A stretch of 64,000 nucleotides of DNA, from NCBI GenBank assembly GCA_023212695.1, contig JALCCG010000045.1, forward strand, positions 42,200-106,199, in the 5' to 3' direction. The position numbers and the translations under genes are program-made. The notes below the pieces were generated by a model. That model saw only the letters and a list, made by a program, of their open reading frames with translations, searched no databases and was not told the origin of the DNA. Source of the DNA: Sporisorium sorghi. Its lineage: Eukaryota > Basidiomycota > Ustilaginomycetes > Ustilaginales > Ustilaginaceae. This document shows positions 37,621-46,180 of the stretch, piece by piece. Positions within the stretch are counted from its first letter, which is position 1. The number at the start of each line of letters is the position of its first letter.

Positions 37621-38268
37621 ATGTCACGTTTTGATAAGCAATATGAGCTTTGGATGCAAACAAATACCCTAAATGAAAAAAATCCGCGCAGACTCGAAAT
37701 CCTTCATAAAGGATTAGGTCATGGAACAATCGAATTCCTGCGCTCGATATGGTTTCCGGCGATCGGTAATTTCAATGATTTGTATCCAGAGTGGGAAGTC
37801 CGTGATTTCAGCAATGGTTATCGATATTTGGACTTGGCTTATATGCCTGGCGGCGCGAGAGGAGGAATCGAAATCCAAGGATATGGTCCGCATGCCCGCG
37901 ATCTTGACGTCAGAAGGTTCAAGGATTTGTGCCGCCGTCACTGCTTATTGGCCTTGGATGGCTGGACCTTTCTTCCGATTGCCTACCCCTCCATCGTCGA
38001 CGAGCCAAAACAATGTCAGCAGCTCGTATTGTCTTTTGTCGGTCGATTTATTGCATCAGATGTCCCTGCCACCTTGACTTGGCTTGAGGCGGAAGCTGTC
38101 CGGTTTGCGCGAAGGCTTCTGCGTCCAATCACCCCACTGGAACTCGCCGATCACCTTAGGGTCAGCGACAGACACACAAGGCGCCTGTTGCATAGGCTGG
38201 TCGAGCTCCAAATACTAGACGTTGCAAGCGGGGAACGACGAGCTCGCACCTATAAACTCCGTTTATGA
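37621..38268 (+). CDS. Unrecognised protein: nuclease-like core plus winged helix (paralogue B)
   Basis: 215 residues from an ATG after AAAGGGGG. It is co-linear with the protein at 23476 with no gaps through the core: Asp71 (YLDLAY), Glu84-Ile-Gln86, then the Arg/Asp helix, and a C-terminal winged helix (LELADHLRVSDRHTRRLLHR). N-terminal ~45 residues (ENPRRxE, GLGHGTxEFLRxIWFP) are also shared and match no family I can name. The same Gln replaces the nuclease Lys. Function inferred as DNA-binding. It directly follows the proline regulator gene but has its own leader and promoter. Confidence 0.6.
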   Translation: MSRFDKQYELWMQTNTLNEKNPRRLEILHKGLGHGTIEFLRSIWFPAIGNFNDLYPEWEVRDFSNGYRYLDLAYMPGGARGGIEIQGYGPHARDLDVRRFKDLCRRHCLLALDGWTFLPIAYPSIVDEPKQCQQLVLSFVGRFIASDVPATLTWLEAEAVRFARRLLRPITPLELADHLRVSDRHTRRLLHRLVELQILDVASGERRARTYKLRL

Positions 38269-38344
38269 TTAAGGGGTTATGCAGCAGTACTTTGCGGGCA
38301 GCCACATCCAGTAGCGCCACCCGTTGGTTGGTTGCCAGGCAGGG

Positions 38345-38660
38345 TGTGTGTTGCTCCCAGTAATCCTAGTAATCGAAACCACCATGAACCTCTGGTATCT
38401 GGGGGATCTCGAGGGTTCGGACAATCCGAGAATTTCGAGCGTTTCGAGCATTCCGGGTACTTCGGGCATTTTTTCGGGGGCTTTAAGGATTTCTGGCATT
38501 TTGGGCATTGCGGCATTTCCTTCATTGAGGGCATTGAGGGCGCTTGCTGCTTCAAGCACTTCTGGCATGTCGAGGACTTCGCTCCTCGTCAGCAGCGCTT
38601 CTTTCATGCCTCTTGTGCGGCTTCTCGTTTCGCATTGCACCTGCGTTGCCTCACGACTCT
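38345..38660. repeat. Low-complexity quasi-repetitive DNA after paralogue B
   Basis: Short degenerate units related to TTC(G/T)GGCATT and TTCGAGCATT recur about every 10-25 bases. Frames on both strands are open but have no ribosome sites and would encode MPE/LEA-like monotonous peptides, so no gene is called. Confidence 0.5.
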
Positions 38661-38742
38661 GGATGAGCCTATACTAAACTGGACACAGAATCCGTTATTA
38701 TGAGAAAACTGACCTGTTTTTGAGAATTTCCGGACTCAGAAT

Positions 38743-38795
38743 CCGTTATTTGCTTAAAACATCACTAAATATCGCCATTTTTTAAGTAATAACGG
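38743..38795. repeat. Inverted repeat with CCGTTATT/AATAACGG ends
   Basis: CCGTTATT and AATAACGG bracket a near-complementary inside (CTTAAAA against TTTTAAG). A further AATCCGTTATT lies at 38691. The same ATAACGGA motif recurs in the duplicated region behind paralogue A, so this looks like an intergenic repeat family. Confidence 0.6.
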
Positions 38796-39109
38796 ATCTG
38801 GTGTCCTCAAACTGACCATATACAACTACATGGGACGAAATAGCGGAACCTCTGTCCTCACATTTACTGGGCAGCTCTCGCATTTGCCATTTGGCGGTTG
38901 GCATTTAGCGGTTGGGGTTGACGAGTGACAGTTAGCAAAGGTTTCTGTGTTCTGTAGTCTTTGGTCTGTGCGTTAGCGGTTGGGCGTGATTGTTAGTCGT
39001 TCACCGCTGTCTTCGTCGCGTTCATTGCTCCAGCACCTTGACCATGCCGGTCGAATTCAACGCTCGCCTTATCGCATCCTTGTCCCCGCCTTTACTTATT
39101 GTTTAGTAG

Positions 39110-39475
39110 CTCTACTGTTTACTGTTACTGTCACCGTCACTGTCACTGTTACTGTACTGTTGACTTTTACTTCATGCTATTGGCTTGTTTACGGTTTTTG
39201 CTTGTTGTTACTGTTTGCTGTTAATGCTTACTTTTGACTCTAGAGTTACTGCTACAGTTACTATTGGCTATTCACGCTTACTGTTACTTGCTTACTGCTA
39301 CTACACATACTGCTTACTGCTACTGTTACTGCTTACTGCTTACTGCTACTGTTACTGTTACCGCTTACTGCTTACTGCTACTGCTCGCTGCTACTGCTTA
39401 CTGTCTACTGTTTACTTCTTGACTGCTCACTGCTACTGCTTACTCTTTGCCGTTGGCAGCTTACTGTTAACTGTG
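39110..39475. repeat. Degenerate TACTG-type microsatellite
   Basis: About 365 bases are built from imperfect 6-7 base units such as GCTTACT, GCTACT and GTTACT. Frames through it encode Tyr/Cys/Leu-rich monotony and have no start signals. Confidence 0.85.
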
Positions 39476-39556
39476 GTCTTTGCCCGTTAGCATTAGCGTT
39501 AACCCATTACCACCGTCATCATCGCGCTTGTGTTCATGCCCTTGCCCGCAGCCAAA

Positions 39557-39937
39557 TTAATTCAACCTATGGACCATTTCATACTTGTTGCCGCAGGGAT
39601 CTTCAAAATAAACGGCATAATAGGTCGGACTGATCGGGAATAACCCTGGCCCGCTGTTAATGGTTCCCCCATACTGCTTCACAACCTCTGCGATATGATC
39701 AACTTCAGCCGGATCTTTTCCCCAGAACCCGATCAGATTGTCATTCGGTTGATGTTCGGGATCCTCCGTTATCGCAAAATAAGGAACACTTGGAAGCTCC
39801 CCTTGTGCCGCGAATACGTTCCATTGCTCGGAATGATAGGTGATGGTGAAACCCAGTTCATGCAGCAGCTTGTCATAAAACAGACTAACTTGTTCCCACG
39901 AATTCACTCGCAGGTCCATATGACTGAATCGATTCAT
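39557..39937 (-). CDS. VOC-superfamily (glyoxalase/dioxygenase-fold) protein
   Basis: 126 residues with the two beta-alpha-beta-beta-beta modules of the VOC fold: FSHMDLRVNSWEQVSLFYDKLLHELGF near the start and YAVYFEDPCGNKYEMVH at the end with the usual metal-site His/Glu. Its ATG overlaps the preceding SRPBCC stop by four bases, so they are coupled. Function unknown, often metal-dependent isomerase or resistance. Confidence 0.85.
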   Translation of the reverse strand: MNRFSHMDLRVNSWEQVSLFYDKLLHELGFTITYHSEQWNVFAAQGELPSVPYFAITEDPEHQPNDNLIGFWGKDPAEVDHIAEVVKQYGGTINSGPGLFPISPTYYAVYFEDPCGNKYEMVHRLN

Positions 39938-40545
39938 CCTGCCACCTCCCTATGTTGTTGAATCGTTGTCAGTACCTCGTCCCAGTAACGCCTCATCACC
40001 TCTCGCATATAGACGTCTTCCAGCATTTCCTGATGAATCGCGATGGTGGTTTTACCGCTATTCGTAGATAGTACGTAGATTTGCAGCCGGGACGGGTTAT
40101 CCCACGCCTTGCGCTTCCATGTCAAACGCAGTTTATGATAGGGGATGACCACCGTAATCTTGCCGGACACGCCTTCCTTCGACTCATATTCATGCCCTAC
40201 CCGAAACTCTATCGAAGGTACATTCCCCATCCATAGCGCCAGACCTTCCGGCGATGTGAGGAAGTCCCAAGCTTGCTCCTTCGTCATGGCCATCGTTTTT
40301 CTGACGCCAATCTGCACGCCTGCGTCTTTGGAAAATCCAACAGGAATCCGGCCCATGAGCTGTTCGTACATGACGGTGATCCATTCCCCCCACTCCTCTG
40401 ACACCTGATCCAACGCGCAGATATGATTTCGGATCTGTTCATGAGACCATAGCTGGTCCACTTCCTGCCCAAGTTTGGCGACCCAGTCTTCCCACGAGCG
40501 TCCCGTTGCCTGTAACACATCTTGTCTAAAAATAGCCCCTGCCAC
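39934..40545 (-). CDS. SRPBCC (AHSA1-type) protein with N-terminal DUF4287-like region
   Basis: 203 residues. Residues ~10-65 (TGRSWEDWVAKLG ... WITVMYEQLMG) resemble DUF4287, and ~75-200 form the helix-grip START/AHSA1 fold (WDFLTSPEGLALWMG). Such proteins bind hydrophobic ligands. Second gene after the WYL regulator, coupled to the VOC gene. Confidence 0.8.
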   Translation of the reverse strand: MAGAIFRQDVLQATGRSWEDWVAKLGQEVDQLWSHEQIRNHICALDQVSEEWGEWITVMYEQLMGRIPVGFSKDAGVQIGVRKTMAMTKEQAWDFLTSPEGLALWMGNVPSIEFRVGHEYESKEGVSGKITVVIPYHKLRLTWKRKAWDNPSRLQIYVLSTNSGKTTIAIHQEMLEDVYMREVMRRYWDEVLTTIQQHREVAG

Positions 40546-40620
40546 CCTAATCTCCTCCTAACGCTGCCTTATGGAATTCATTATATAACGCAAACAATGA
40601 CATAGAAGGTCAGTCTTTTA

Positions 40621-41592
40621 TCATTGGGATTGGTAATATTTCAACAAGGATTCCGTAATGTCGATCATGCCTAGTTTCAATTCTTCGGGCTCCATGATTC
40701 GAATCCTCCCCCCGAATGATAGGAGATAATAGGCTACCTGGGTGTATAGCGTAAGCTCGTCCAGCCTGAATACCGCATGATCTGCTGTCCGCTCCTGCAG
40801 TGCATGACCGAGCAGCCAATGCTGACATAAATCGTCAATAGCTTGGGGGACACCTTGTATGTGCACGGAGACCCCATGCGGGTTGTTATCAGAACCCTGC
40901 TCTGCCAGCAATCCCTCCAACAAAAACTCACGGGCGGAGAACGGCTCCGGACGGACAAAGGAGTCAACGGTACAACGGATATCGCTCATACGATCGACGC
41001 GAAAGCTGCGTATTTCACCCCGCAGGTGGCAATAACCCACCGTATACCATTTGCTCTTCCAATGGACAAGCCCATATGGATCCAGGATACGTGTATGTAT
41101 GGTACCATCATACCCTGTCTTATAGTTGATCTGGAGACGGCATTGATGGTCGATGCCAGCTTCAATCGCGGCAAGCATGGACATAAGCACGGGAGCTGTA
41201 GGCGGTTGGATGACCTCGATGCTATTTTCACGGCGCGTTAGACGCTCTAGCTGCTCCGGATTCGTATGCCGCTTGATTTTGGAAAGAGCTCGACTGAGTG
41301 GAGCTTCGGAAGGATAACCCGCTTCCCGTGCGAATGCAGCGGCGTGAAGAAGTGCCTTCTGTTCATCGGCATCAAAAAACAGGGGCGCAAGCTTGATAGG
41401 ATCAGGGATGAAGTAACCCCCATCGCGTCCGATTTCGGAAACGATCGGCACGCCGGAAATACAGAGGGCATCGATATTCCGGTATATCGTTCGAATATGT
41501 ACGTCAAGTTCCTCCGCCAGCTGTTTGGCCGTCATTCTTCTTCGTGCCTTTAAGAGCCATAGAATCGCCAGCATATTATCAGCCTTAGACAT
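40621..41592 (-). CDS. YafY-type transcriptional regulator (HTH_11 plus WYL)
   Basis: 323 residues. N-terminal winged helix (RRRMTAKQLAEELDVHIRTIYRNIDALC), a middle linker and a WYL domain (KWYTVGYCHLRGEIRSFRVDRM), then a C-terminal WCX-like part. WYL domains sense nucleotides or ligands. It probably controls the SRPBCC/VOC pair 75 bases downstream. Confidence 0.9.
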   Translation of the reverse strand: MSKADNMLAILWLLKARRRMTAKQLAEELDVHIRTIYRNIDALCISGVPIVSEIGRDGGYFIPDPIKLAPLFFDADEQKALLHAAAFAREAGYPSEAPLSRALSKIKRHTNPEQLERLTRRENSIEVIQPPTAPVLMSMLAAIEAGIDHQCRLQINYKTGYDGTIHTRILDPYGLVHWKSKWYTVGYCHLRGEIRSFRVDRMSDIRCTVDSFVRPEPFSAREFLLEGLLAEQGSDNNPHGVSVHIQGVPQAIDDLCQHWLLGHALQERTADHAVFRLDELTLYTQVAYYLLSFGGRIRIMEPEELKLGMIDITESLLKYYQSQ

Positions 41593-42111
41593 CGTATTCA
41601 GTACTCCTCCCCTTCAGGATTCATTCATTTCACTTCCATTATAAATCACAAAAAACACAGGTTCAGAAATATCTCCCATGCTGCATCTGCTGTTGATGTG
41701 CCTACTCATTCCCTGCCAGCCGAGAGAAAAGCCGACCCTCTGCTGGAGCAGCTCTTCGTTCTTATTCCTTAAACACGACTTCGTTTTATCCATGTGAACG
41801 CAGATCGCTAGAATTAGCCTCTTTGTCTCTAATCTAATAAGCTGCCTACGGTTACGGTAATTAAACCTAACGACCTCCGCCGTTATCATGCTCCGCCTTG
41901 ATGACAACGCTCCTCTTCATACGCCCTTCATCATCCCACTTGGCATTTTCATAACCTTTTTACATATTATGTATCTCTTGTCCTTGATATCTGGAAAAAG
42001 ATTGGATAGGATTATACCTAAAAAACCAAAAACTCGTAAAGGGTGATGATGAAAGAGATTGGATGGTCCTGCCGTTGACGATGGACGAATCATTCTTGCA
42101 GGAGGCATGAT
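41593..42111. other. Intergenic stretch without a recognised gene
   Basis: About 520 bases, AT-richer than its surroundings. A 97-codon minus-strand frame at 41614-41907 has no ribosome site or recognisable motifs. Nothing else is supported. Confidence 0.4.
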
Positions 42112-42360
42112 ATGAAAATTCACGACGCGATTCCATGGCGTGGAAACAAGCTGGAGCTGAAGAACGTCACTGCTTCCAACATCGCGGGTGCGATGATTTA
42201 TACGAACCATACCACCAACACATTATATTCCGACTACACCATGTCCGGCGTGGCTGGAGGTCTATATGCTTCCGGCTCCAAAACCGCATCTGCTGCCAGT
42301 CCATCCTCCTTTGTTGAGATGACGTGGAACGGTGAAGGCGGAGATACTTACGGATTCTAA
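42112..42360 (+). CDS. Small orphan protein, possibly a fragment of a secreted beta-helix protein
   Basis: 82 residues, ATG six bases after AGGAGG, followed by a strong terminator. No signal peptide. The repeated-strand look (KLELKNVTASNIAGAMIYTNH) and Ser/Thr/Gly richness recall the end of a right-handed beta-helix such as a pectin-degrading enzyme, but nothing upstream continues it. Unrecognised. Confidence 0.45.
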   Translation: MKIHDAIPWRGNKLELKNVTASNIAGAMIYTNHTTNTLYSDYTMSGVAGGLYASGSKTASAASPSSFVEMTWNGEGGDTYGF

Positions 42361-42369
42361 AAAGAATTG

Positions 42370-42408
42370 GCAGGCCACCCGGGGATTCGTCCTCAGGTGG
42401 CCTGTCGT
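42370..42408 (+). terminator. Strong hairpin after the small orphan gene
   Basis: GGCAGGCCACC pairs with GGTGGCCTGTC around a 16-base loop; only a weak T content follows. Confidence 0.6.
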
Positions 42409-42441
42409 TAGACTAGCTTAACAACCCGGCAGCGGTCATCC

Positions 42442-43554
42442 TCATTCATGCGGATCGGTGATTTCGCTTGACCCGCATAGGGAGAGCGCTTCCTGAATGG
42501 TCTCGTATACGATAGCCTTGGCCCTCTGTCCGGAGGTCAGCCTTCTTGTCCCTTGCCCTGCCCATAATGACATATAGTCCGGATTATTTTGGCGGTTGGC
42601 GGCGTTTCTAATATCGCGGGTCACCGTATTCTGCACGGGAAACGGAAGCGGCTCTAAACCAGTGGCATCCCAACGCCTGATAAAGGCATTGCGTATTCCT
42701 CTGGCTGGCCGTCCCGAGAACGCTTGGGTAATGACTGTGCTCTCTTCCGTACTCTCCAGCAGAGCCTGCTTGTAAACCTCATGCGCCCCCGATTCCAGTG
42801 CCGTCAAAAATCGCGTCCCCATCTGGACGCCTTGCGCTCCAAGAACAAGCGAGGCAACAAGCCCGCGTCCATCCATAACGCCTCCCGCAGCAATTACCGG
42901 TATCTTCACCTGATCCACAATTTGCGGTACCAGGGAAAATGTCCCGATATTCGCACCCATCGGGTGCTCTGTCAGATCAAACGTTCCTCGATGTCCACCT
43001 GCGTCGCTGCCTTGGGCAACAATGGCATCACAGCCCGCTTGCTCCGCCATCAACGCTTCGTTTACCGTCGTTACCATCGTAACCACCAGCAGGTTTACCG
43101 CTTTTGCCTGCCTCATGAGAGGTTCAGGCAGAATGCCGAATGCAGTGCTGATGACAGGCACCTTCTCTTCAAGCAGAACCGTGAATTGCTTCTCAAACCA
43201 ATCGGGAGCTGCCACCTGATCCGCACCCGCTTGAGGAATGCCCAGCGTTTCCCGCATCCGGTTCAGCTCATGCTGGACTTCTCCGATTCGATCCAAGTTA
43301 TCCGAAGCCTGAGTGGCAGTAGAAGCAAAGAGATTCACGGCAAAGGGCTTATCCGTCAGCTTGCGGATATCCTGAATGCTTTGACGAATGGCGGCCGGCT
43401 CCATATAGGCTGCGCCCAGCGTTCCAAGCCCGCCTGCATCCGATACGGCGGCAACCAGATCAGCCGTTGACGGCCCTCCGGCCATTCCAGCCAGAAAGAC
43501 CGGGTAGCGGATTCCGAACCGTTGGCATAACTCCGTGTATAGCTGCATATTCAT
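42442..43554 (-). CDS. Nitronate monooxygenase (2-nitropropane dioxygenase type)
   Basis: About 370 residues, start after AAGGAGGG. FMN-dependent TIM barrel: FLAGMAGGPSTADLVAAVSDAGGLG near the start, then the catalytic-His region GSDAGGHRG and phosphate-binding IAAGGVMDGRG with LGAQGVQMGTRFL. It oxidises nitronates. Stands alone, downstream of tyrS. Confidence 0.92.
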   Translation of the reverse strand: MNMQLYTELCQRFGIRYPVFLAGMAGGPSTADLVAAVSDAGGLGTLGAAYMEPAAIRQSIQDIRKLTDKPFAVNLFASTATQASDNLDRIGEVQHELNRMRETLGIPQAGADQVAAPDWFEKQFTVLLEEKVPVISTAFGILPEPLMRQAKAVNLLVVTMVTTVNEALMAEQAGCDAIVAQGSDAGGHRGTFDLTEHPMGANIGTFSLVPQIVDQVKIPVIAAGGVMDGRGLVASLVLGAQGVQMGTRFLTALESGAHEVYKQALLESTEESTVITQAFSGRPARGIRNAFIRRWDATGLEPLPFPVQNTVTRDIRNAANRQNNPDYMSLWAGQGTRRLTSGQRAKAIVYETIQEALSLCGSSEITDPHE

Positions 43555-43612
43555 GATTCCCTCCTTCGTTGTTACAGCTATTATCCTATGAAGACACAAC
43601 AACTTCCATCGT

Positions 43613-43656
43613 AAAAAAACCGCTGAACACAATGATCTGTGTTGAGCGGTTTTTTC
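43613..43656 (-). terminator. Intrinsic terminator after tyrS (bidirectional)
   Basis: AACCGCT and AGCGGTT with ACACA/TGTGT form a long stem with poly-A/poly-T on either side, directly after the tyrS stop codon. Confidence 0.88.
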
Positions 43657-43660
43657 AAGT

Positions 43661-44920
43661 TTAGGACATTTTCACCAAGCTGTAGTTTTTCTTTCCTTTG
43701 CGGATGATGATGAAACGCCCGCCGATCGCTTGATCAGCCGTAACCTCATGTTCCAGGTCGCTGACGCGCTCGCCGTTCATGGAGATTGCGCCTTTCGTGA
43801 TGTCCTCGCGGGCTTGCCGCTTGGAAGGCTCGATGCCCAGATCCACGAGCCAGTCAACGATATTCTTCGGCTCCTGCGTCGCTTCAAATGTTGGCATCTC
43901 CTTGAAGCCCTGCTCGATCTCTTCGGCCGTAAGCGATTGGATATCACCCGTAAACAGGGCTGCGGTAATGCGCTTGGCTTGCTCCAGCATTTCCTCGCCG
44001 TGCACGAATTTCGTCATTTCCTCTGCCAGCATTTTTTGTGCTTCGCGTTTATGCGGCTCGCTCTGAACCTTCTCGGCCAACTCGTCGATTTGCTCTTTAC
44101 TCAAGAACGTAAAGTACTTCAAATATTTCACGACGTCACGGTCATCGGTGTTCGCCCAGAATTGGTAGAACTCAAATGGCGTGGTTTTGTTCGGATCCAG
44201 CCATATCGCGCCACCGGCGGTTTTGCCGAATTTCGTGCCGTCGGCTTTCAGCATCAGCGGAATCGTGAGACCGAATGCTTTCGCCTCGGAGCCTTCTTTT
44301 TTCCGGATCAGATCAAGACCGCTTGTAATGTTGCCCCATTGGTCCGAGCCGCCGATTTGCAGCTGCACGTCTTCATGCTGGAACAGATGCAGGTAGTCCA
44401 CGGACTGCAGAATCTGATAAGTGAATTCCGTGAAGGAAATGCCGCTGTCGAGGCGGCTCGCCACAACGTCCTTCGCCAGCATGGAGTTGATGCTGAAGTT
44501 TTTGCCGAAATCTCGTAAAAATTCGATAATGCTAATCTTATGCGTCCAGTCGTAGTTGTTGACCATGCGAATTTGATTGTCGCCTTCCGTCACAAAGAGC
44601 TTTTTCATTTGCCCGGTCAGTGCATCCACATTGGCCTGAACCTGCTCCAGCGTTTGCAGCGAGCGCTCGGTTTGACGTCCGCTTGGATCCCCGATAGTGC
44701 CGGTTGCGCCGCCGATCAGAATGACCGGGCGATGACCGGCAAGCTGGAAACGCTTCAGCATAATAAAGGGAATCAGATGGCCGATATGCATGCTGTCGCC
44801 CGTTGGGTCTACGCCGCAGTATAGCGAGATTGATTTTTCATTCGTAAGCTCCCGGAGGCCTTCGGCATCCGTCTGTTGGTTGATGGCATCGCGCCATTCA
44901 AGTTCATCGATAATATTCAC
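43661..44920 (-). CDS. tyrS: Tyrosyl-tRNA synthetase
   Basis: 419 residues, GTG start eight bases after AAGGGGTG. Class I signature HIGH as MHIGHL, KMSKS-type loop KFGKT, and a C-terminal S4 domain (EPSKRQAREDITKG). Charges tRNA-Tyr. The T-box leader upstream makes transcription depend on uncharged tRNA-Tyr. Confidence 0.97.
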   Translation of the reverse strand: MNIIDELEWRDAINQQTDAEGLRELTNEKSISLYCGVDPTGDSMHIGHLIPFIMLKRFQLAGHRPVILIGGATGTIGDPSGRQTERSLQTLEQVQANVDALTGQMKKLFVTEGDNQIRMVNNYDWTHKISIIEFLRDFGKNFSINSMLAKDVVASRLDSGISFTEFTYQILQSVDYLHLFQHEDVQLQIGGSDQWGNITSGLDLIRKKEGSEAKAFGLTIPLMLKADGTKFGKTAGGAIWLDPNKTTPFEFYQFWANTDDRDVVKYLKYFTFLSKEQIDELAEKVQSEPHKREAQKMLAEEMTKFVHGEEMLEQAKRITAALFTGDIQSLTAEEIEQGFKEMPTFEATQEPKNIVDWLVDLGIEPSKRQAREDITKGAISMNGERVSDLEHEVTADQAIGGRFIIIRKGKKNYSLVKMS

Positions 44921-44982
44921 AGCATTAACACCCCTTCAATTCATTAATATCCTTATTACGAAACGTCCATCCTCGTTGAAAA

Positions 44983-45258
44983 AAACAAAAAATCGCCCCT
45001 TGTCTGTTATAGACATAGGGACGATTAATAACCGTGTTACCACCCAGATTGCACAATTGGACCGCCAGCTGCTGCTGCGCGCCGTTCATGCCGCTCATCA
45101 GGCGAGATATCGTTCGCCATTTCCGCTCGGCATTACCCGAGATACTCCAGAGTGTAATTCGCCAGCTTGGTGTGTACCGGGTTCCATCAACCCCCGGCTT
45201 TCTAGAACAGGGACCAAGCTGCTACTGGGCTCTTTCAACGCATGTCGTTTATAAGATT
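44983..45258 (-). ncRNA. T-box leader of tyrS (Tyr specifier)
   Basis: On the minus strand the T-box core TGGGTGGTAACACGG (45035-45049 region) is followed by a terminator stem ATCGTCCCT/AGGGGCGAT and TTTTTT. A TAC triplet in GAATTACACTC, in the expected stem I loop, would read tRNA-Tyr. About 275 nt long from the predicted start near 45258. Confidence 0.93.
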
Positions 45259-45264
45259 ACAGAC

Positions 45265-45293
45265 AGTATAGTGAAATAATAAATCGATGTCAA
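45265..45293 (-). promoter_or_regulatory. Sigma-A promoter of the tyrS T-box transcript
   Basis: On the minus strand TTGACA, 17 bases, TATACT. Both boxes are at or near consensus. Confidence 0.85.
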
Positions 45294-45364
45294 CCAGCGT
45301 TCGCATAGGTAGTCTTACACAGGCGGCAAACCTGAATGAAAGTCCGGTTGTTCAACTGCTGCTC

Positions 45365-46180
45365 TTACGTGCGGCGCATATATGCACGTACCGTAATCGG
45401 AGCAAAGATAGCTACAATGACGGCAGCGCCGATCAGCGATATCGCGAGATCCCATCCGACAATCCCGGAATTGGTCAGATCCCGGACAGCCGTAACCAGA
45501 TGCGAGATCGGATTGATGTTCACAAACCACTGCAGCCAGCCCGGCATGGTATCTACCGGAACGAACGCATTGGAGAGAAACGTGAGCGGGAACAGCACAA
45601 TCATGGATATGCCCTGTACGCTTGAGGCCGTACGTGCAATGACACCGAAGAAAGCAAATATCCAACTGATTGCCCATGAACACAAAATTACCAGCAGCGC
45701 CGCGAGAGCAACGTAGCCAAGGCCCCCTTCGGGACGGTACCCCATAACATATCCCATGCTAAAGGTAAGCACCGTTGCTATGGTATACCTGACGGTATCT
45801 GCCAGCAGGGCTCCGGCAAGCGGAGCAATCCGCGCAATAGGCAGCGACTTGAATCGGTCGAACACCCCTTTATCCATATCCTCGCGCAGTTGAACCCCGG
45901 TCACAACGGAGGTCGTAATCACGGTCTGAACGAGGATCCCCGGAATGATGACAGGCAAATAACTCAATACGTCGCCAGAGATCGCACCGCCAAAAATATA
46001 GGTAAACATCAAGGTGAAAATAATAGGCTGGAGCGTTACGTCGAACAATTGCTCGGGCGTGCGCCGAATCTTCAGCAGCCCCCGGTAGGCCATCGTCAAC
46101 GAGTTTCGCAGCGTCTGACCGAGACTTGTGTGGTTTTTCAGCTGCCGCTCCTTAGCTGGCTTAATCATTGTGCTGCTCAT
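45365..46180 (-). CDS. ABC-2 exporter membrane subunit (DrrB-like)
   Basis: 271 residues with six predicted helices and the ABC-2 signature region around TVITTSVVTGVQLREDMDKGVFDRFKSLP. Its start overlaps the ATPase gene's stop by four bases, so they make one exporter. Similar to daunorubicin-type resistance transporters; the cargo is unknown. Confidence 0.9.
   Translation of the reverse strand: MSSTMIKPAKERQLKNHTSLGQTLRNSLTMAYRGLLKIRRTPEQLFDVTLQPIIFTLMFTYIFGGAISGDVLSYLPVIIPGILVQTVITTSVVTGVQLREDMDKGVFDRFKSLPIARIAPLAGALLADTVRYTIATVLTFSMGYVMGYRPEGGLGYVALAALLVILCSWAISWIFAFFGVIARTASSVQGISMIVLFPLTFLSNAFVPVDTMPGWLQWFVNINPISHLVTAVRDLTNSGIVGWDLAISLIGAAVIVAIFAPITVRAYMRRT

Larger units (their letters stand above)
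38269..39556. other. 1.3-kb gene-free region after paralogue B
   Basis: It holds the quasi-repeats, the CCGTTATT inverted repeat, pieces resembling each other at both ends (around 38985 and 39480: GTTAG, CACCG and TCGCG in similar order), and the TACTG tract. No supported gene is seen. Confidence 0.6.

Noticed and set aside
38269..38640. Open frame of 123 codons on the minus strand after paralogue B
   Set aside because: No ribosome site; its monotonous MPE/LEA-like sequence comes from the low-complexity DNA.
38345..39475. CRISPR array in the repeat-rich zone
   Set aside because: Units are 6-35 bases and degenerate, with no constant repeat/spacer length and no cas genes.
39185..39490. Frames through the TACTG tract
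   Set aside because: Peptide is a by-product of the repeat, with no start signals.
41614..41907. 97-codon minus-strand frame
   Set aside because: No ribosome site, no motif, no conserved neighbourhood.
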